A stretch of DNA of 47,337 nucleotides from Bacteroidota bacterium. GTDB lineage: Bacteria; Bacteroidota; Bacteroidia; Chitinophagales; Chitinophagaceae. The position numbers and the translations under genes were made by a program. Shown piece by piece: positions 1 through 8,265 of this stretch. The first letter of the stretch is position 1. Each line of letters begins with the position of its first letter. The stretch lies in NCBI GenBank assembly GCA_963169635.1, contig CAUJDL010000053.1, positions 1 to 47,337 on the forward strand. The letters are read 5' to 3'. The notes under the pieces are model-generated. The model worked only from the letters and a program-made list of their open reading frames with translations, searched no databases and was not told where the DNA came from.

Positions 1-60
1 GTAGTTTTAGCTTTTGTAGTAGCAATAGGATTATGTATTTTTATTGCATTAATTTCGTAA
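1..60 (+). CDS. 3' end of an unknown membrane protein (partial)
   Basis: The first 60 bases read open in frame 1 and end at TAA (58-60). The 19 visible residues are almost all hydrophobic, which looks like a C-terminal transmembrane helix ending in Ser. The start lies outside the window, so the family cannot be named. The stop is 16 bases before purE in the same direction, so the two may be co-transcribed. Confidence 0.5.
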   Translation, partial: VVLAFVVAIGLCIFIALIS

Positions 61-76
61 AATAATTAATACAACA

Positions 77-601
77 ATGAGCCAGCAACAACCACCAATT
101 GTAAGCATAATAATGGGCAGCGATAGTGATTTACCAATTATGCAAGCAGCAGCAGATTTTTTACAATCTGTACAAATTAGTTTTGAGCTTACTATTGTTT
201 CTGCTCATAGAACTCCACAACGTATGTATAGCTTTGCAAGTACTGCAAAAGAAAGAGGCATACAAGTAATTATTGCAGGTGCTGGTGGTGCAGCTCATTT
301 GCCTGGTATGGTAGCAAGTATTACAACTTTACCTGTAATTGGTGTACCTATTAAAAGTTCTAATTCTATCGATGGATGGGATTCTGTTTTATCAATTCTT
401 CAAATGCCTAATGGTGTGCCTGTTGCTACAGTTGCTTTAAATGCTGCAAAAAATGCAGGTATTTTAGCTGCACAAATTATTGCTTTACAAAATGCTGTAG
501 TAGATAAAAATTTAATAGCTTACAAACAATCTTTACACGATGAAGTGTTAACAAAAGTTGCAGCAACTAACAAACACTGGCATAATCAATTTGACAAGTA
601 A
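77..601 (+). CDS. purE: N5-carboxyaminoimidazole ribonucleotide mutase PurE
   Basis: Cytosolic purine-synthesis enzyme that converts N5-CAIR to CAIR. The 174-residue length fits class I PurE. The N-terminal motif GSDSDLP (residues 14-20) forms the nucleotide/phosphate site, and SAHRTP (42-47) carries the conserved His44. The middle shows the glycine-rich stretch GAGGAAHLPGM typical of the family, followed by a PVIGVP segment. ATG 77 is the only start that keeps the beta strand before GSDSD intact. No purK is visible; the gene before it is cut by the window edge and does not look like PurK. Class II (direct AIR carboxylation) seems less likely but was not tested. Confidence 0.95.
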   Translation: MSQQQPPIVSIIMGSDSDLPIMQAAADFLQSVQISFELTIVSAHRTPQRMYSFASTAKERGIQVIIAGAGGAAHLPGMVASITTLPVIGVPIKSSNSIDGWDSVLSILQMPNGVPVATVALNAAKNAGILAAQIIALQNAVVDKNLIAYKQSLHDEVLTKVAATNKHWHNQFDK

Positions 602-641
602 ATTATTACTCCTTTACCTCAATACTCTCATAATATTTTTT

Positions 642-649
642 TAAATTTG
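642..649 (+). promoter_or_regulatory. Candidate -7 promoter box for the response regulator
   Basis: TAAATTTG matches the Bacteroidota -7 consensus TAnnTTTG exactly and lies 21 bases before the ATG at 671. No convincing -33 TTTG is visible at the usual spacing, so this is suggestive only. Confidence 0.35.
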
Positions 650-670
650 TGCTAATTATTACAAAGAATT

Positions 671-1324
671 ATGTCAGCAGAAATTAGAGTTGCTATTGCA
701 GATGATCATAAAATTTTTAGAAAAGGCGTTATATTATGTTTAAGACCTTATGCTAATATTAAATTTGTTTTAGAAGCAGATAATGGAGAAGATTTATTAA
801 AAAATATTAAAGAAGCCGACCCTCATGTTGTTTTAATGGATTTAAGAATGCCTGTTAAAGATGGTGTAGAAGCTACAAAATATATTAGCAAACATTATCC
901 AAATATTGCTGTATTGGTTTTAACCATGTACGAAGAAGAAAAGTTTGTAACACACTTAATGGAAAATGGTGCTAATGGTTATTTATTAAAAAATGCAGAC
1001 CCTTTAGAAATTAAAAAAGCTATTACAGAAGTTGTAGCTAAAGGTTACTACTTAAATAATTTTGTAAACAGAATTTTATTAAAAAGAGCTCATGCTAAAA
1101 GCAAGCAAGTTACAATACCTTCTAGTGTTATAGAAGTTTCTGAAAAAGAAAAAGATGTTTTACGCTATATATGTATGGAGTTTACAAGTCAGCAAATTGG
1201 CGAAAAAATGGAAATAAGTGCCAGAACTGTAGAAACTATTAAAGAAAGATTAATGGAAAGATTTGGTGTAAAAAACACAGCAGGATTAGTTTTTTATGCA
1301 GTAAAAAACGATTTGGTAGAGTAA
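671..1324 (+). CDS. NarL/FixJ-family response regulator (REC + LuxR-type HTH)
   Basis: Two-domain DNA-binding response regulator of 217 residues. The receiver domain (about 1-125) has the acidic pair D11/D12, the phospho-acceptor D57 in LMDLRMP, and the conserved Lys in GYLLKNAD. The C-terminal part (about 150-215) is a LuxR/GerE helix-turn-helix, with SEKEKDVLRYICMEFTSQQI followed by the SARTVETIKERLM recognition region. No sensor kinase is adjacent, so it is an orphan here. It lies between purE and the menaquinone operon, but nothing shows that it controls either. A TAnnTTTG box precedes it. Confidence 0.92.
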   Translation: MSAEIRVAIADDHKIFRKGVILCLRPYANIKFVLEADNGEDLLKNIKEADPHVVLMDLRMPVKDGVEATKYISKHYPNIAVLVLTMYEEEKFVTHLMENGANGYLLKNADPLEIKKAITEVVAKGYYLNNFVNRILLKRAHAKSKQVTIPSSVIEVSEKEKDVLRYICMEFTSQQIGEKMEISARTVETIKERLMERFGVKNTAGLVFYAVKNDLVE

Positions 1325-1355
1325 AGAAAATATAGTTACAACTTCAGCAAAAAGA

Positions 1356-1387
1356 AAAGCATAATTGCTTTAATTTATCTACTTTAG
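1356..1387 (+). promoter_or_regulatory. Possible promoter region of the menaquinone operon
   Basis: AAAGCA (1356-1361) and TGCTTT (1366-1371) form an inverted repeat with a 4-base spacer. It is followed by TACTTTAG (1380-1387), one mismatch from the -7 consensus TAnnTTTG. Both lie just before the TTG start of menF. The repeat could equally be a weak terminator of the upstream regulator gene. Confidence 0.25.
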
Positions 1388-1404
1388 CACATTAAATTTT
1401 TGTC

Positions 1405-2487
1405 TTGCAAACTATTCTAACTTCTATAATAAAAAGTCTATTAGTTAAGCATATTCCTTTTTGTTTATATCGTTACCCACAAAGTGATATTGTTGGTTTG
1501 GCTGTGCAAGAAAATTATTTACCTCATACAAAAGAAGCTTCATTTTTAATTGTTCCTTTTCATCAACAATCAACTGCAAAAGCACAAATGCTTTTTATAG
1601 TAAATGAAAATTATCTTACACAAGATTATTTACAATTTATCAATACCTCTACAAGTTTAATTAATAATGAAGTTGAAAATATACCTATAGCCACTACAAA
1701 AGATGCTTATTTAAAAGCCTTTAATGCTTATACTACTTTAATGAAAGAAGGCAAAATACATAAAGCCATTTTATCTAGAATAATACACATACATAAGCCT
1801 ACTAATTTTAATGAACTTGATTATTTTATAACATTAAAAAATGCTTATCCTAATACTTTAGTGTATTTATCTTATCATCCTCAATTTGGTATGTGGATGG
1901 GTGCTTCACCTGAATTGTTATTAAAAAAACATCAACAACAATATGCTATTGCTGCACTTGCAGGTACACAAAAAATAAATGATAATGCAACTTATACTTG
2001 GAGGTTTAAGGAACAAGAAGAACATAAAATGGTAGCAGATTATATTGCAGATGTTTTTAAAAGAAATCATTTATCGTTAATAGAAAAAACAAACATGGAA
2101 ACTATAGTTGCTGGTGAAGTTGTACATTTAAAAACATCATTTAGTTTTAAAGATAATCAACAAGTTGCTATAGAAAATTTATTAAACGATTTGCATCCTA
2201 CACCTGCAGTGGGTGGTTTGCCTAAACAAGAAAGTATTGATTGTATTTTACAATATGAAGGTTATGATAGAGCTTATTATACAGGTTATTTAGGCATAAC
2301 AGATTTTAATAACCTTGCAGATTTTTATGTAAACTTGCGTTGTATGCAGTTGTTTAAAAATAAAATAATTATTTATGTAGGTGGTGGTATTACTGCTGCA
2401 TCAAATGCAGAAGAAGAATGGATAGAAACAACTTTAAAAAGTAAAACTTTATTAAAATTTTTTGAACCAAAAGAAATTAATGCTTAG
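1405..2487 (+). CDS. menF: Isochorismate synthase MenF
   Basis: First committed step of menaquinone synthesis: converts chorismate to isochorismate. The protein is a 360-residue ADC-synthase-fold enzyme. The conserved C-terminal chorismate-binding half is clear: KAILSRII, GASPELLL, AALAGTQK, the EEHKMVADYI helix carrying metal-binding Glu, HPTPAVGGLP, and the final YVGGGITAASNAEEEWIET segment. The N-terminal half is divergent, as is usual. The start is TTG at 1405, since no in-frame ATG gives a complete N terminus. It heads a tight operon, with menD starting 9 bases after its stop. The menaquinone context makes MenF more likely than a siderophore EntC. Confidence 0.92.
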   Translation: MQTILTSIIKSLLVKHIPFCLYRYPQSDIVGLAVQENYLPHTKEASFLIVPFHQQSTAKAQMLFIVNENYLTQDYLQFINTSTSLINNEVENIPIATTKDAYLKAFNAYTTLMKEGKIHKAILSRIIHIHKPTNFNELDYFITLKNAYPNTLVYLSYHPQFGMWMGASPELLLKKHQQQYAIAALAGTQKINDNATYTWRFKEQEEHKMVADYIADVFKRNHLSLIEKTNMETIVAGEVVHLKTSFSFKDNQQVAIENLLNDLHPTPAVGGLPKQESIDCILQYEGYDRAYYTGYLGITDFNNLADFYVNLRCMQLFKNKIIIYVGGGITAASNAEEEWIETTLKSKTLLKFFEPKEINA

Positions 2488-2495
2488 CATAGTGT

Positions 2496-4181
2496 ATGAT
2501 TTTATCAGATAAAAAAGGAGTACAACAAATTGTTCAATCATTAGCTGCTCTACAAGTGCAAGAGGTAGTTGTTTGTCCTGGCTCTCGTAATGCACCTTTT
2601 ATTATTTCTTTTAACCGACATAATAATTTTTCTTGTACAAGTATCAGAGACGAAAGAAGTGCTGCATTTTTTGCATTAGGCAAAGCTATAGCATTAAACA
2701 AACCTGTAGTGTTATTATGCACAAGTGGTTCTGCTGCATTAAATTTTGCACCTGCTATTGTAGAAGCTTATTATCAAAGAATTCCATTAATTGTTATTAC
2801 TGCAGATAGACCACAAGAATGGATTGGTCAAGGTGATGGACAAACAATTCATCAATCAAATATTTATCATAACTATATTCGTAAAAGCTATCAATTAAAT
2901 GGCGATGCTACAAAAGAAAATGAATTATGGTATATAAGAAGATGTATTAGCGAAGGTTTAATCATTGCTTTACAAAATGATAAAGGCCCTGTACATTTTA
3001 ATGTACAATTAAACGAACCTCTTTATACTACTGAAGAAATAAGTAATACAACGCCAAAAGTTTTTACAACATCTGCATTAACAAAACAAATTACTAATAA
3101 TGAGTTAGATGCTTTAGCTTATCAATTTAATCATACAAATAAAATAATGATTTTAGTAGGCCAACATCCTAAACATTCATTATTAGAAAAACTATTAAAA
3201 GATATTGCAGCTTATGAGCAAGTAATTGTATTAACAGAATCTACAGCTAATATGTACGATGAAAATTTTATCAATCATATTGATAGATGTATTACAAGCT
3301 TAAACAATGAAACTGCACAAGCATTAATGCCAGATTTATTAATTACTTTAGGCGATACAGTAGTTACTAAAAGATTAAAAGTATTATTAAGAAAACATTC
3401 ACCAGCATTGCATTGGCATATTCATCCTTTTGAAATTTCAATGGATACTTATCAATCATTAACTAATGTAATTACTTTAAAACCTTATGATTTTTTTCAA
3501 CAAATAGTTTCTTTATTACAACCAAAAAAATCAGCTTATAAAAACAATTGGATTAATTTAAAAAATAAAATTTCTCAACGTCATAACGAGTTTGTACAAA
3601 CAGCCAATTATAGCGACTTCTTTGTTTTTGATAAAATTTTTAAAGCCATTCCAGCAAATTATTATTTACATATTGCTAATAGTTCACCTATTCGTTATGC
3701 ACAACTTTTCAATTATCAACACATAGCAAATACTTGGTGCAATAGAGGTACAAGTGGTATAGATGGTTGTACAAGTACAGCTTTTGGTGCAGCATCTGCA
3801 TTGCCAGATAAATCTTTTTTATTAATTACTGGAGATGTAGCTTTTCAATACGATAAAAATGCTTTTTGGAATAATGAAAATATTCAAAACCTAAAAATCA
3901 TTATTATCAATAATAGTGGTGGTGGTATTTTTAGAATTATTGATGGATCAAAAGATATTGAAGAATGTGCAGAATTTTTAGAAACCAAAATGAATAGCAA
4001 TGCTATGCATATTGCTGCACAACATCAATGGCAATACATTAAAGCTACTGATGCAGCAAGTTTACAACAAGGGTTACATAATTTTTTCTTATCTGATAAA
4101 CCAATAATTTTAGAAGTGTTTACAGATGCAGATACTAATCCAAAAATTTTAGAACAATATTGGCATTATTTAAAGAACTAA
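2496..4181 (+). CDS. menD: SEPHCHC synthase MenD (ThDP-dependent)
   Basis: Thiamine-diphosphate enzyme joining isochorismate and 2-oxoglutarate to give SEPHCHC. It has 561 residues, the normal length. The N-terminal PYR domain shows CPGSRNAPF (Ser30, Arg31 substrate site) and IRDERSAAFFALGKA with the ThDP-activating Glu53. The C-terminal PP domain has NRGTSGIDGCTSTAFG, the metal/ThDP motif beginning GDVAFQYDKNAF and ending in INNSGGGIFRII. The ATG start is 9 bases after menF, and the menB TTG/ATG region overlaps or abuts its stop, so the genes are translationally close. No defects are seen. Confidence 0.96.
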   Translation: MILSDKKGVQQIVQSLAALQVQEVVVCPGSRNAPFIISFNRHNNFSCTSIRDERSAAFFALGKAIALNKPVVLLCTSGSAALNFAPAIVEAYYQRIPLIVITADRPQEWIGQGDGQTIHQSNIYHNYIRKSYQLNGDATKENELWYIRRCISEGLIIALQNDKGPVHFNVQLNEPLYTTEEISNTTPKVFTTSALTKQITNNELDALAYQFNHTNKIMILVGQHPKHSLLEKLLKDIAAYEQVIVLTESTANMYDENFINHIDRCITSLNNETAQALMPDLLITLGDTVVTKRLKVLLRKHSPALHWHIHPFEISMDTYQSLTNVITLKPYDFFQQIVSLLQPKKSAYKNNWINLKNKISQRHNEFVQTANYSDFFVFDKIFKAIPANYYLHIANSSPIRYAQLFNYQHIANTWCNRGTSGIDGCTSTAFGAASALPDKSFLLITGDVAFQYDKNAFWNNENIQNLKIIIINNSGGGIFRIIDGSKDIEECAEFLETKMNSNAMHIAAQHQWQYIKATDAASLQQGLHNFFLSDKPIILEVFTDADTNPKILEQYWHYLKN

Positions 4182-4186
4182 TTTTT

Positions 4187-5032
4187 ATGAAACAAAAAAT
4201 TGCTTGGAAAACAATTAAAAAATATCAGGATATAACTTTTAAAAAAGCAAATGGTGTTGCAAGAATTGCTTTTAACAGACCTGATGTAAGAAATGCTTTT
4301 AGACCAGAAACTGTAGATGAACTTTTAGAAGCTTTAATCATAAGTCATGAGTCGCAAGAAATTGGTGTTGTATTAATTAGTGCAGAAGGTCCTTCAAGCA
4401 AAGATGGTGTATGGTCTTTTTGTTCTGGTGGCGACCAACGTGTACGTTCTAAAAGAGGCTATCAAGGAGGCGATGGTGTAAATCGTTTTAATATTTTAGA
4501 TGTACAAAGGCAAATACGTTTTATGAATAAAGTTGTAATTGCTGTAGTTCCAGGTTGGGCTGTTGGTGGTGGTCATAGTTTACATGTTGTATGCGATTTA
4601 ACTATTGCTAGTAAAGAACATGCTATATTTAAACAAACAGATGTAAATGTTGCAAGTATTGATGGTGGTTATGGCTCTGCATATTTAGCAAGAATGGTAG
4701 GACAAAAAAGAGCTCGTGAAATTTTCTTTTTAGGCAAATCATATTCTGCTCAAGAAGCTTTTGAAATGGGAATGGTAAATGCTGTTGTACCTCATAAATT
4801 ATTAGAGCAAACTGCTTATGAATGGGCTCAAGAAATTTTAGCTAAAAGTCCAACTGCTATTAAAATGGCCAAATTTGCTTTTAACTTAATTGATGATGGA
4901 CTTGTAGGCCAACAAGTTTATGCTGGCGAAGCTACACGTTTAATTTATGGTACAGATGAGGCTGAAGAAGGTCGTAATGCTTTCTTAGAAAAAAGAAAAC
5001 CTAACTTTAAAAAATTTCCTAAATTTCCATAA
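4187..5032 (+). CDS. menB: 1,4-dihydroxy-2-naphthoyl-CoA synthase MenB
   Basis: Crotonase-fold enzyme that cyclises O-succinylbenzoyl-CoA to DHNA-CoA. I chose ATG 4187, six bases after the menD stop, giving 281 residues. A TTG at 4160 would overlap menD and add an unlikely leader. Diagnostic motifs are CSGGDQRVRSKRGYQ, GWAVGGGHSLHVVCD (oxyanion region), and FKQTDVNVASIDGGYGSAYL with the catalytic Asp in SIDGG. The Asp in QTD replaces the Gly of bicarbonate-dependent enzymes such as E. coli MenB, so this looks like a type II, bicarbonate-independent enzyme. That subtype call is from memory of the family. Confidence 0.95.
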   Translation: MKQKIAWKTIKKYQDITFKKANGVARIAFNRPDVRNAFRPETVDELLEALIISHESQEIGVVLISAEGPSSKDGVWSFCSGGDQRVRSKRGYQGGDGVNRFNILDVQRQIRFMNKVVIAVVPGWAVGGGHSLHVVCDLTIASKEHAIFKQTDVNVASIDGGYGSAYLARMVGQKRAREIFFLGKSYSAQEAFEMGMVNAVVPHKLLEQTAYEWAQEILAKSPTAIKMAKFAFNLIDDGLVGQQVYAGEATRLIYGTDEAEEGRNAFLEKRKPNFKKFPKFP

Positions 5033-5040
5033 TATATTTT

Positions 5041-5943
5041 ATGGCATCTGTTAAAGCTTGGATACAAAGTTTTAGATTACACACTTTACCATTATCACTT
5101 TCTTCAATTATTTTAGGAAGTTTTTTGGCTGCCTATCAACAATGTTTTCAAACATTCATTTTTGTAATGGCATTACTTACTACATTATGTTTACAAATTT
5201 TAAGCAACCTTGCTAATGATTATGGTGATGCAAAAACTGGTGTAGATAATCAAGAAAGATTAGGCCCTAAACGTAGTTTACAAGTAGGTAGTATTACACA
5301 AAAACAAATGAAATTAGCCATCATCATTTTTGTAGTGCTTTCATTAATATTTGGTATTGCATTAATCATTGTTGCTACAAAAGAAATTGCTACTTTAAAA
5401 ACATTTACTTTATTATTTATTGGCATTGCTGCAATTATTGCTGCAATAAAATATACCATGGGCAAAAACCCTTATGGCTATTATGGTTTTGGCGATTTGT
5501 TTGTTTTTATTTTTTTTGGTTTAGTAGGTGTTATAGGTACATATTTTTTATATACGCATAGTATAAATTTTTTAGTGTTTTTACCTGCTATGTCAATTGG
5601 GTTTTTTAGTGCTGGTGTTTTAAACCTTAATAATTTAAGAGATAGAGTTAATGATGCTGCTTATGGTAAAAGAACTATTGTAGTACAATTAGGTTTGCAA
5701 AAAGCAAAATATTATCATGCTGCTTTATTAATATTAGGTATGTTGTGTGCAATTATTTATACACTTACAAATACTACATCTATCTATGCTTGGTTATATA
5801 TAATTTCGTTTATAGGAATTTTTAAAAGTATCAATGTTGTTTTTAAAAATCAAGACCCTATTGCATTATATCCTGAACTAAAAAAACTTTCATTAACTAC
5901 ATTTTTATTTTCTCTATTATTTGGTATAGGTTTATTACTCTAA
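5041..5943 (+). CDS. menA: 1,4-dihydroxy-2-naphthoate polyprenyltransferase MenA
   Basis: Inner-membrane UbiA-family prenyltransferase that attaches the isoprenoid tail to DHNA, yielding demethylmenaquinone. It has 300 residues and about eight or nine hydrophobic helices. The first Asp-rich prenyl-diphosphate motif is NLANDYGDAKTGVDN. The second conserved Asp-containing region is NLRDRVNDAAYGKRT, which fits MenA better than UbiA or heme O synthases. The start is 8 bases after the menB stop. The menaquinone methyltransferase (menG/ubiE) is not in the window. Confidence 0.94.
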   Translation: MASVKAWIQSFRLHTLPLSLSSIILGSFLAAYQQCFQTFIFVMALLTTLCLQILSNLANDYGDAKTGVDNQERLGPKRSLQVGSITQKQMKLAIIIFVVLSLIFGIALIIVATKEIATLKTFTLLFIGIAAIIAAIKYTMGKNPYGYYGFGDLFVFIFFGLVGVIGTYFLYTHSINFLVFLPAMSIGFFSAGVLNLNNLRDRVNDAAYGKRTIVVQLGLQKAKYYHAALLILGMLCAIIYTLTNTTSIYAWLYIISFIGIFKSINVVFKNQDPIALYPELKKLSLTTFLFSLLFGIGLLL

Positions 5944-5956
5944 GTTTTCATTGCAT

Positions 5957-5964
5957 TACATTTG
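5957..5964 (+). promoter_or_regulatory. Candidate internal -7 box before menC
   Basis: TACATTTG matches TAnnTTTG exactly in the 46-base gap between menA and menC, 25 bases before the menC ATG. An internal promoter is possible. No clear -33 element is visible. Confidence 0.3.
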
Positions 5965-5989
5965 TTGTATCATTTAGTAAATACATTGC

Positions 5990-7030
5990 ATGAAGGCATA
6001 TTTTAAAAAATATATTCTACAATTTAAAAATCCAGGAACTACTTCTCGTGGAGTGTTATTAGAAAAGCCTACCTATTTTATTTTTTTATCTGATGAAAAT
6101 AAAACAGCTATTGGCGAATGTAATCTTTTCGAAAAACTTTCTGTTGATGATATTCCAAGTTACGAAGCTACTTTAAACGAAGTTGTAAATTTATTACCTA
6201 CAAAAGGTGCAAGTGTATTAGATAGTTTGCACAATTTTCCATCAATATATTTTGGTGTAGAAATGTTGTTGTTAGATTGGGAAAATGGAGGAAAAAGAAT
6301 TTTATTTCCTGAGGTAATTGGTAAAAATGGTTTTTCAATTCCTACAAATGCTTTGGTTTGGATGGGTAGCAAAGAAAACATGCAACAACAAATTAATGAA
6401 AAACTAAAACAAGGATATACATCTATAAAATTAAAAATTGGTGCTATAGATTTTGCAACAGAATTATCATTAATAAAATATATTAGACAACAATACAATG
6501 CATCTGAAGTAGAAATAAGATTAGATGCCAATGGTGCTTATACTTTTACAGATGCTAAAGAAAAATTAGCTCAACTTGCAGCTTATAATATTTCTTACAT
6601 AGAGCAACCTATTAAAGCAGGTCAATGGCAAGAAATGGCAGAGTTAGTTGCACACTCTCCTATTGCTATTGCATTAGATGAAGAATTAATTGGTGTACTT
6701 AATCATCAACAACAAGCTGCATTAATTAATACAATACAACCACATTTATTAATTTTAAAACATTCACTGTTAGGAGGTTTTGAAGCTTGTAATCAATGGA
6801 AAAATTTAGCAAAAAGTATTAATGCTTCATGGGTGATTACTTCTGCATTAGAAAGTAATATTGGGCTTAATGCTATTGCACAATACACAGCATTAGGCTA
6901 TACAAAATATGTACAAGGTTTAGGCACAGGACAACTTTATACAAACAATATTCCTGCTCCATATACTTTAGATAATCAGGGTTTACATTATCACACAAAT
7001 AAAAGTTGGGATTTAACTGCTATACTATGA
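5990..7030 (+). CDS. menC: o-Succinylbenzoate synthase MenC
   Basis: Enolase-superfamily dehydratase that converts SHCHC to o-succinylbenzoate. It has 346 residues. The KxK catalytic motif is SIKLKIG (Lys147, Lys149). The three metal ligands lie in RLDANGAY, YIEQPI and ALDEEL, and the opposite-face lysine is in LLILKHSLLGG. The EIRLDANGAYTF and EQPIKAGQ contexts are typical of the MenC/OSBS branch rather than muconate or dipeptide-epimerase relatives. The operon position between menA and menE supports the call. The stop TGA overlaps the menE ATG (ATGA), indicating coupled translation. Confidence 0.94.
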   Translation: MKAYFKKYILQFKNPGTTSRGVLLEKPTYFIFLSDENKTAIGECNLFEKLSVDDIPSYEATLNEVVNLLPTKGASVLDSLHNFPSIYFGVEMLLLDWENGGKRILFPEVIGKNGFSIPTNALVWMGSKENMQQQINEKLKQGYTSIKLKIGAIDFATELSLIKYIRQQYNASEVEIRLDANGAYTFTDAKEKLAQLAAYNISYIEQPIKAGQWQEMAELVAHSPIAIALDEELIGVLNHQQQAALINTIQPHLLILKHSLLGGFEACNQWKNLAKSINASWVITSALESNIGLNAIAQYTALGYTKYVQGLGTGQLYTNNIPAPYTLDNQGLHYHTNKSWDLTAIL

Positions 7031-8103
7031 ACTATAAAAACTACACATCACTAATATTAAATGGACAACTTTTAAACAAGTATGATATTGTAGATTATTG
7101 TAAAAACAGTAGCGAAGAATTTTTAAATCACATTGCAGATTTTTTAATTGAATGGTTTAATGAAGATGAAACAATTGCCTTGCAAACAAGTGGCTCTACA
7201 GGTACACCAAAAAAAATTATTGCTACCAAAAAACAAATGTTGTATAGTGCAGCTGCTACTGCAAAATATTTTAATTTTAAAGAAAATGATGTTGCTGTAT
7301 TAGCATTACCTGCAAATTATATTGCAGGAAAAATGATGATTGTTCGAGCATTATTAAGTAAGCTAAATTTAGTTTGCATAAAACCAAGTACGCATCCTTT
7401 TTTAAACTTAGATAAAAATTTAGTAGTAGATTTTATGCCATTAACTCCTGCACAATTAAGTGATGTTAAAGATACGCTACAAGTTAAAAAAATTCTTTTA
7501 GGTGGTGCACCTGTTAGCAATGAATTAATAGAGCAATGTAATAATTTATCTGCTGCAATTTATCATGGCTATGGCATGACAGAAACTTTAAGTCATATTG
7601 CTTTAAGAAAAATTAATGGTCAAGATAAATCAACAATTTATACTGCTTTGCCAAATGTTAGTTTTACTCAAGATGAGAGAGATTGTTTAATTATTGAAAC
7701 AGCTTTTTTAACACAACCTATCATTACCAATGATATTGTTCAACTAATAGATAATAAATCTTTTATTTGGAAAGGTAGGTTTGATAATGTAATTAATAGT
7801 GGTGGTATAAAATTATTTGCAGAAGCAATAGAGAATAACATTAGTAATCTTATTCATCAAAACTTTTTTATAGCTGCAATACCAGATAAAACTTTGGGCG
7901 AAAAACTTTGTTTATTCATAGAAGGCAATAAACTTAATGAGGAGTTACTTATCAAGTTAAAAAAAAATTTAGCAGATACTTTATCTAAATACGATGTGCC
8001 TAAAGAAATTTATTTTATTGATAAGTTTGCTTACACTGCATCTAATAAAATACAAAGGCTACAAACACTTGAGCAATTTTTAAAAATTCATCCATTAAAT
8101 TAA
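7027..8103 (+). CDS. menE: o-Succinylbenzoate-CoA ligase MenE (short form)
   Basis: ANL-superfamily adenylating enzyme that makes o-succinylbenzoyl-CoA. Motifs in order: P-loop-like TSGSTGTPKKI, GGAPVSNELI, YHGYGMTET, WKGRFDNVINSGGIK, and the catalytic lysine region NKIQRL near the end. ATG 7027 overlaps the menC stop and is preferred to TTG 7006. At 358 residues it is roughly 100 shorter than E. coli MenE, because the N-terminal subdomain is reduced; the active-site motifs are all present. It is the last gene of the men operon. Genes for MenH (SHCHC synthase) and a DHNA-CoA thioesterase do not follow. Confidence 0.92.
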   Translation: MNYKNYTSLILNGQLLNKYDIVDYCKNSSEEFLNHIADFLIEWFNEDETIALQTSGSTGTPKKIIATKKQMLYSAAATAKYFNFKENDVAVLALPANYIAGKMMIVRALLSKLNLVCIKPSTHPFLNLDKNLVVDFMPLTPAQLSDVKDTLQVKKILLGGAPVSNELIEQCNNLSAAIYHGYGMTETLSHIALRKINGQDKSTIYTALPNVSFTQDERDCLIIETAFLTQPIITNDIVQLIDNKSFIWKGRFDNVINSGGIKLFAEAIENNISNLIHQNFFIAAIPDKTLGEKLCLFIEGNKLNEELLIKLKKNLADTLSKYDVPKEIYFIDKFAYTASNKIQRLQTLEQFLKIHPLN

Positions 8104-8160
8104 GAGCCAATAAAATCTACCTTTATCTTTAACAAAACACCAACAAGGTTAAAGGCTCTA
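8103..8160 (+). terminator. Possible stem-loop after the men operon
   Basis: AGAGCC (8103-8108) can pair with GGCTCT (8154-8159), and CTTTAAC (8127-8133) with GTTAAAG (8148-8154), giving a bulged stem right after the menE stop. There is no strong T-run, so termination is only possible. The rest of the gap to 8265 is AT-rich with nothing else recognised. Confidence 0.3.
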
Positions 8161-8265
8161 AATACTATAAAACTATTGTTAATTTGTAGAAGTAATATTT
8201 ATACTGTTATTTTGTTAGTAATAAATATTTTAAAAACAAATTAGTTTAAGCATTAAAAAATAAAT

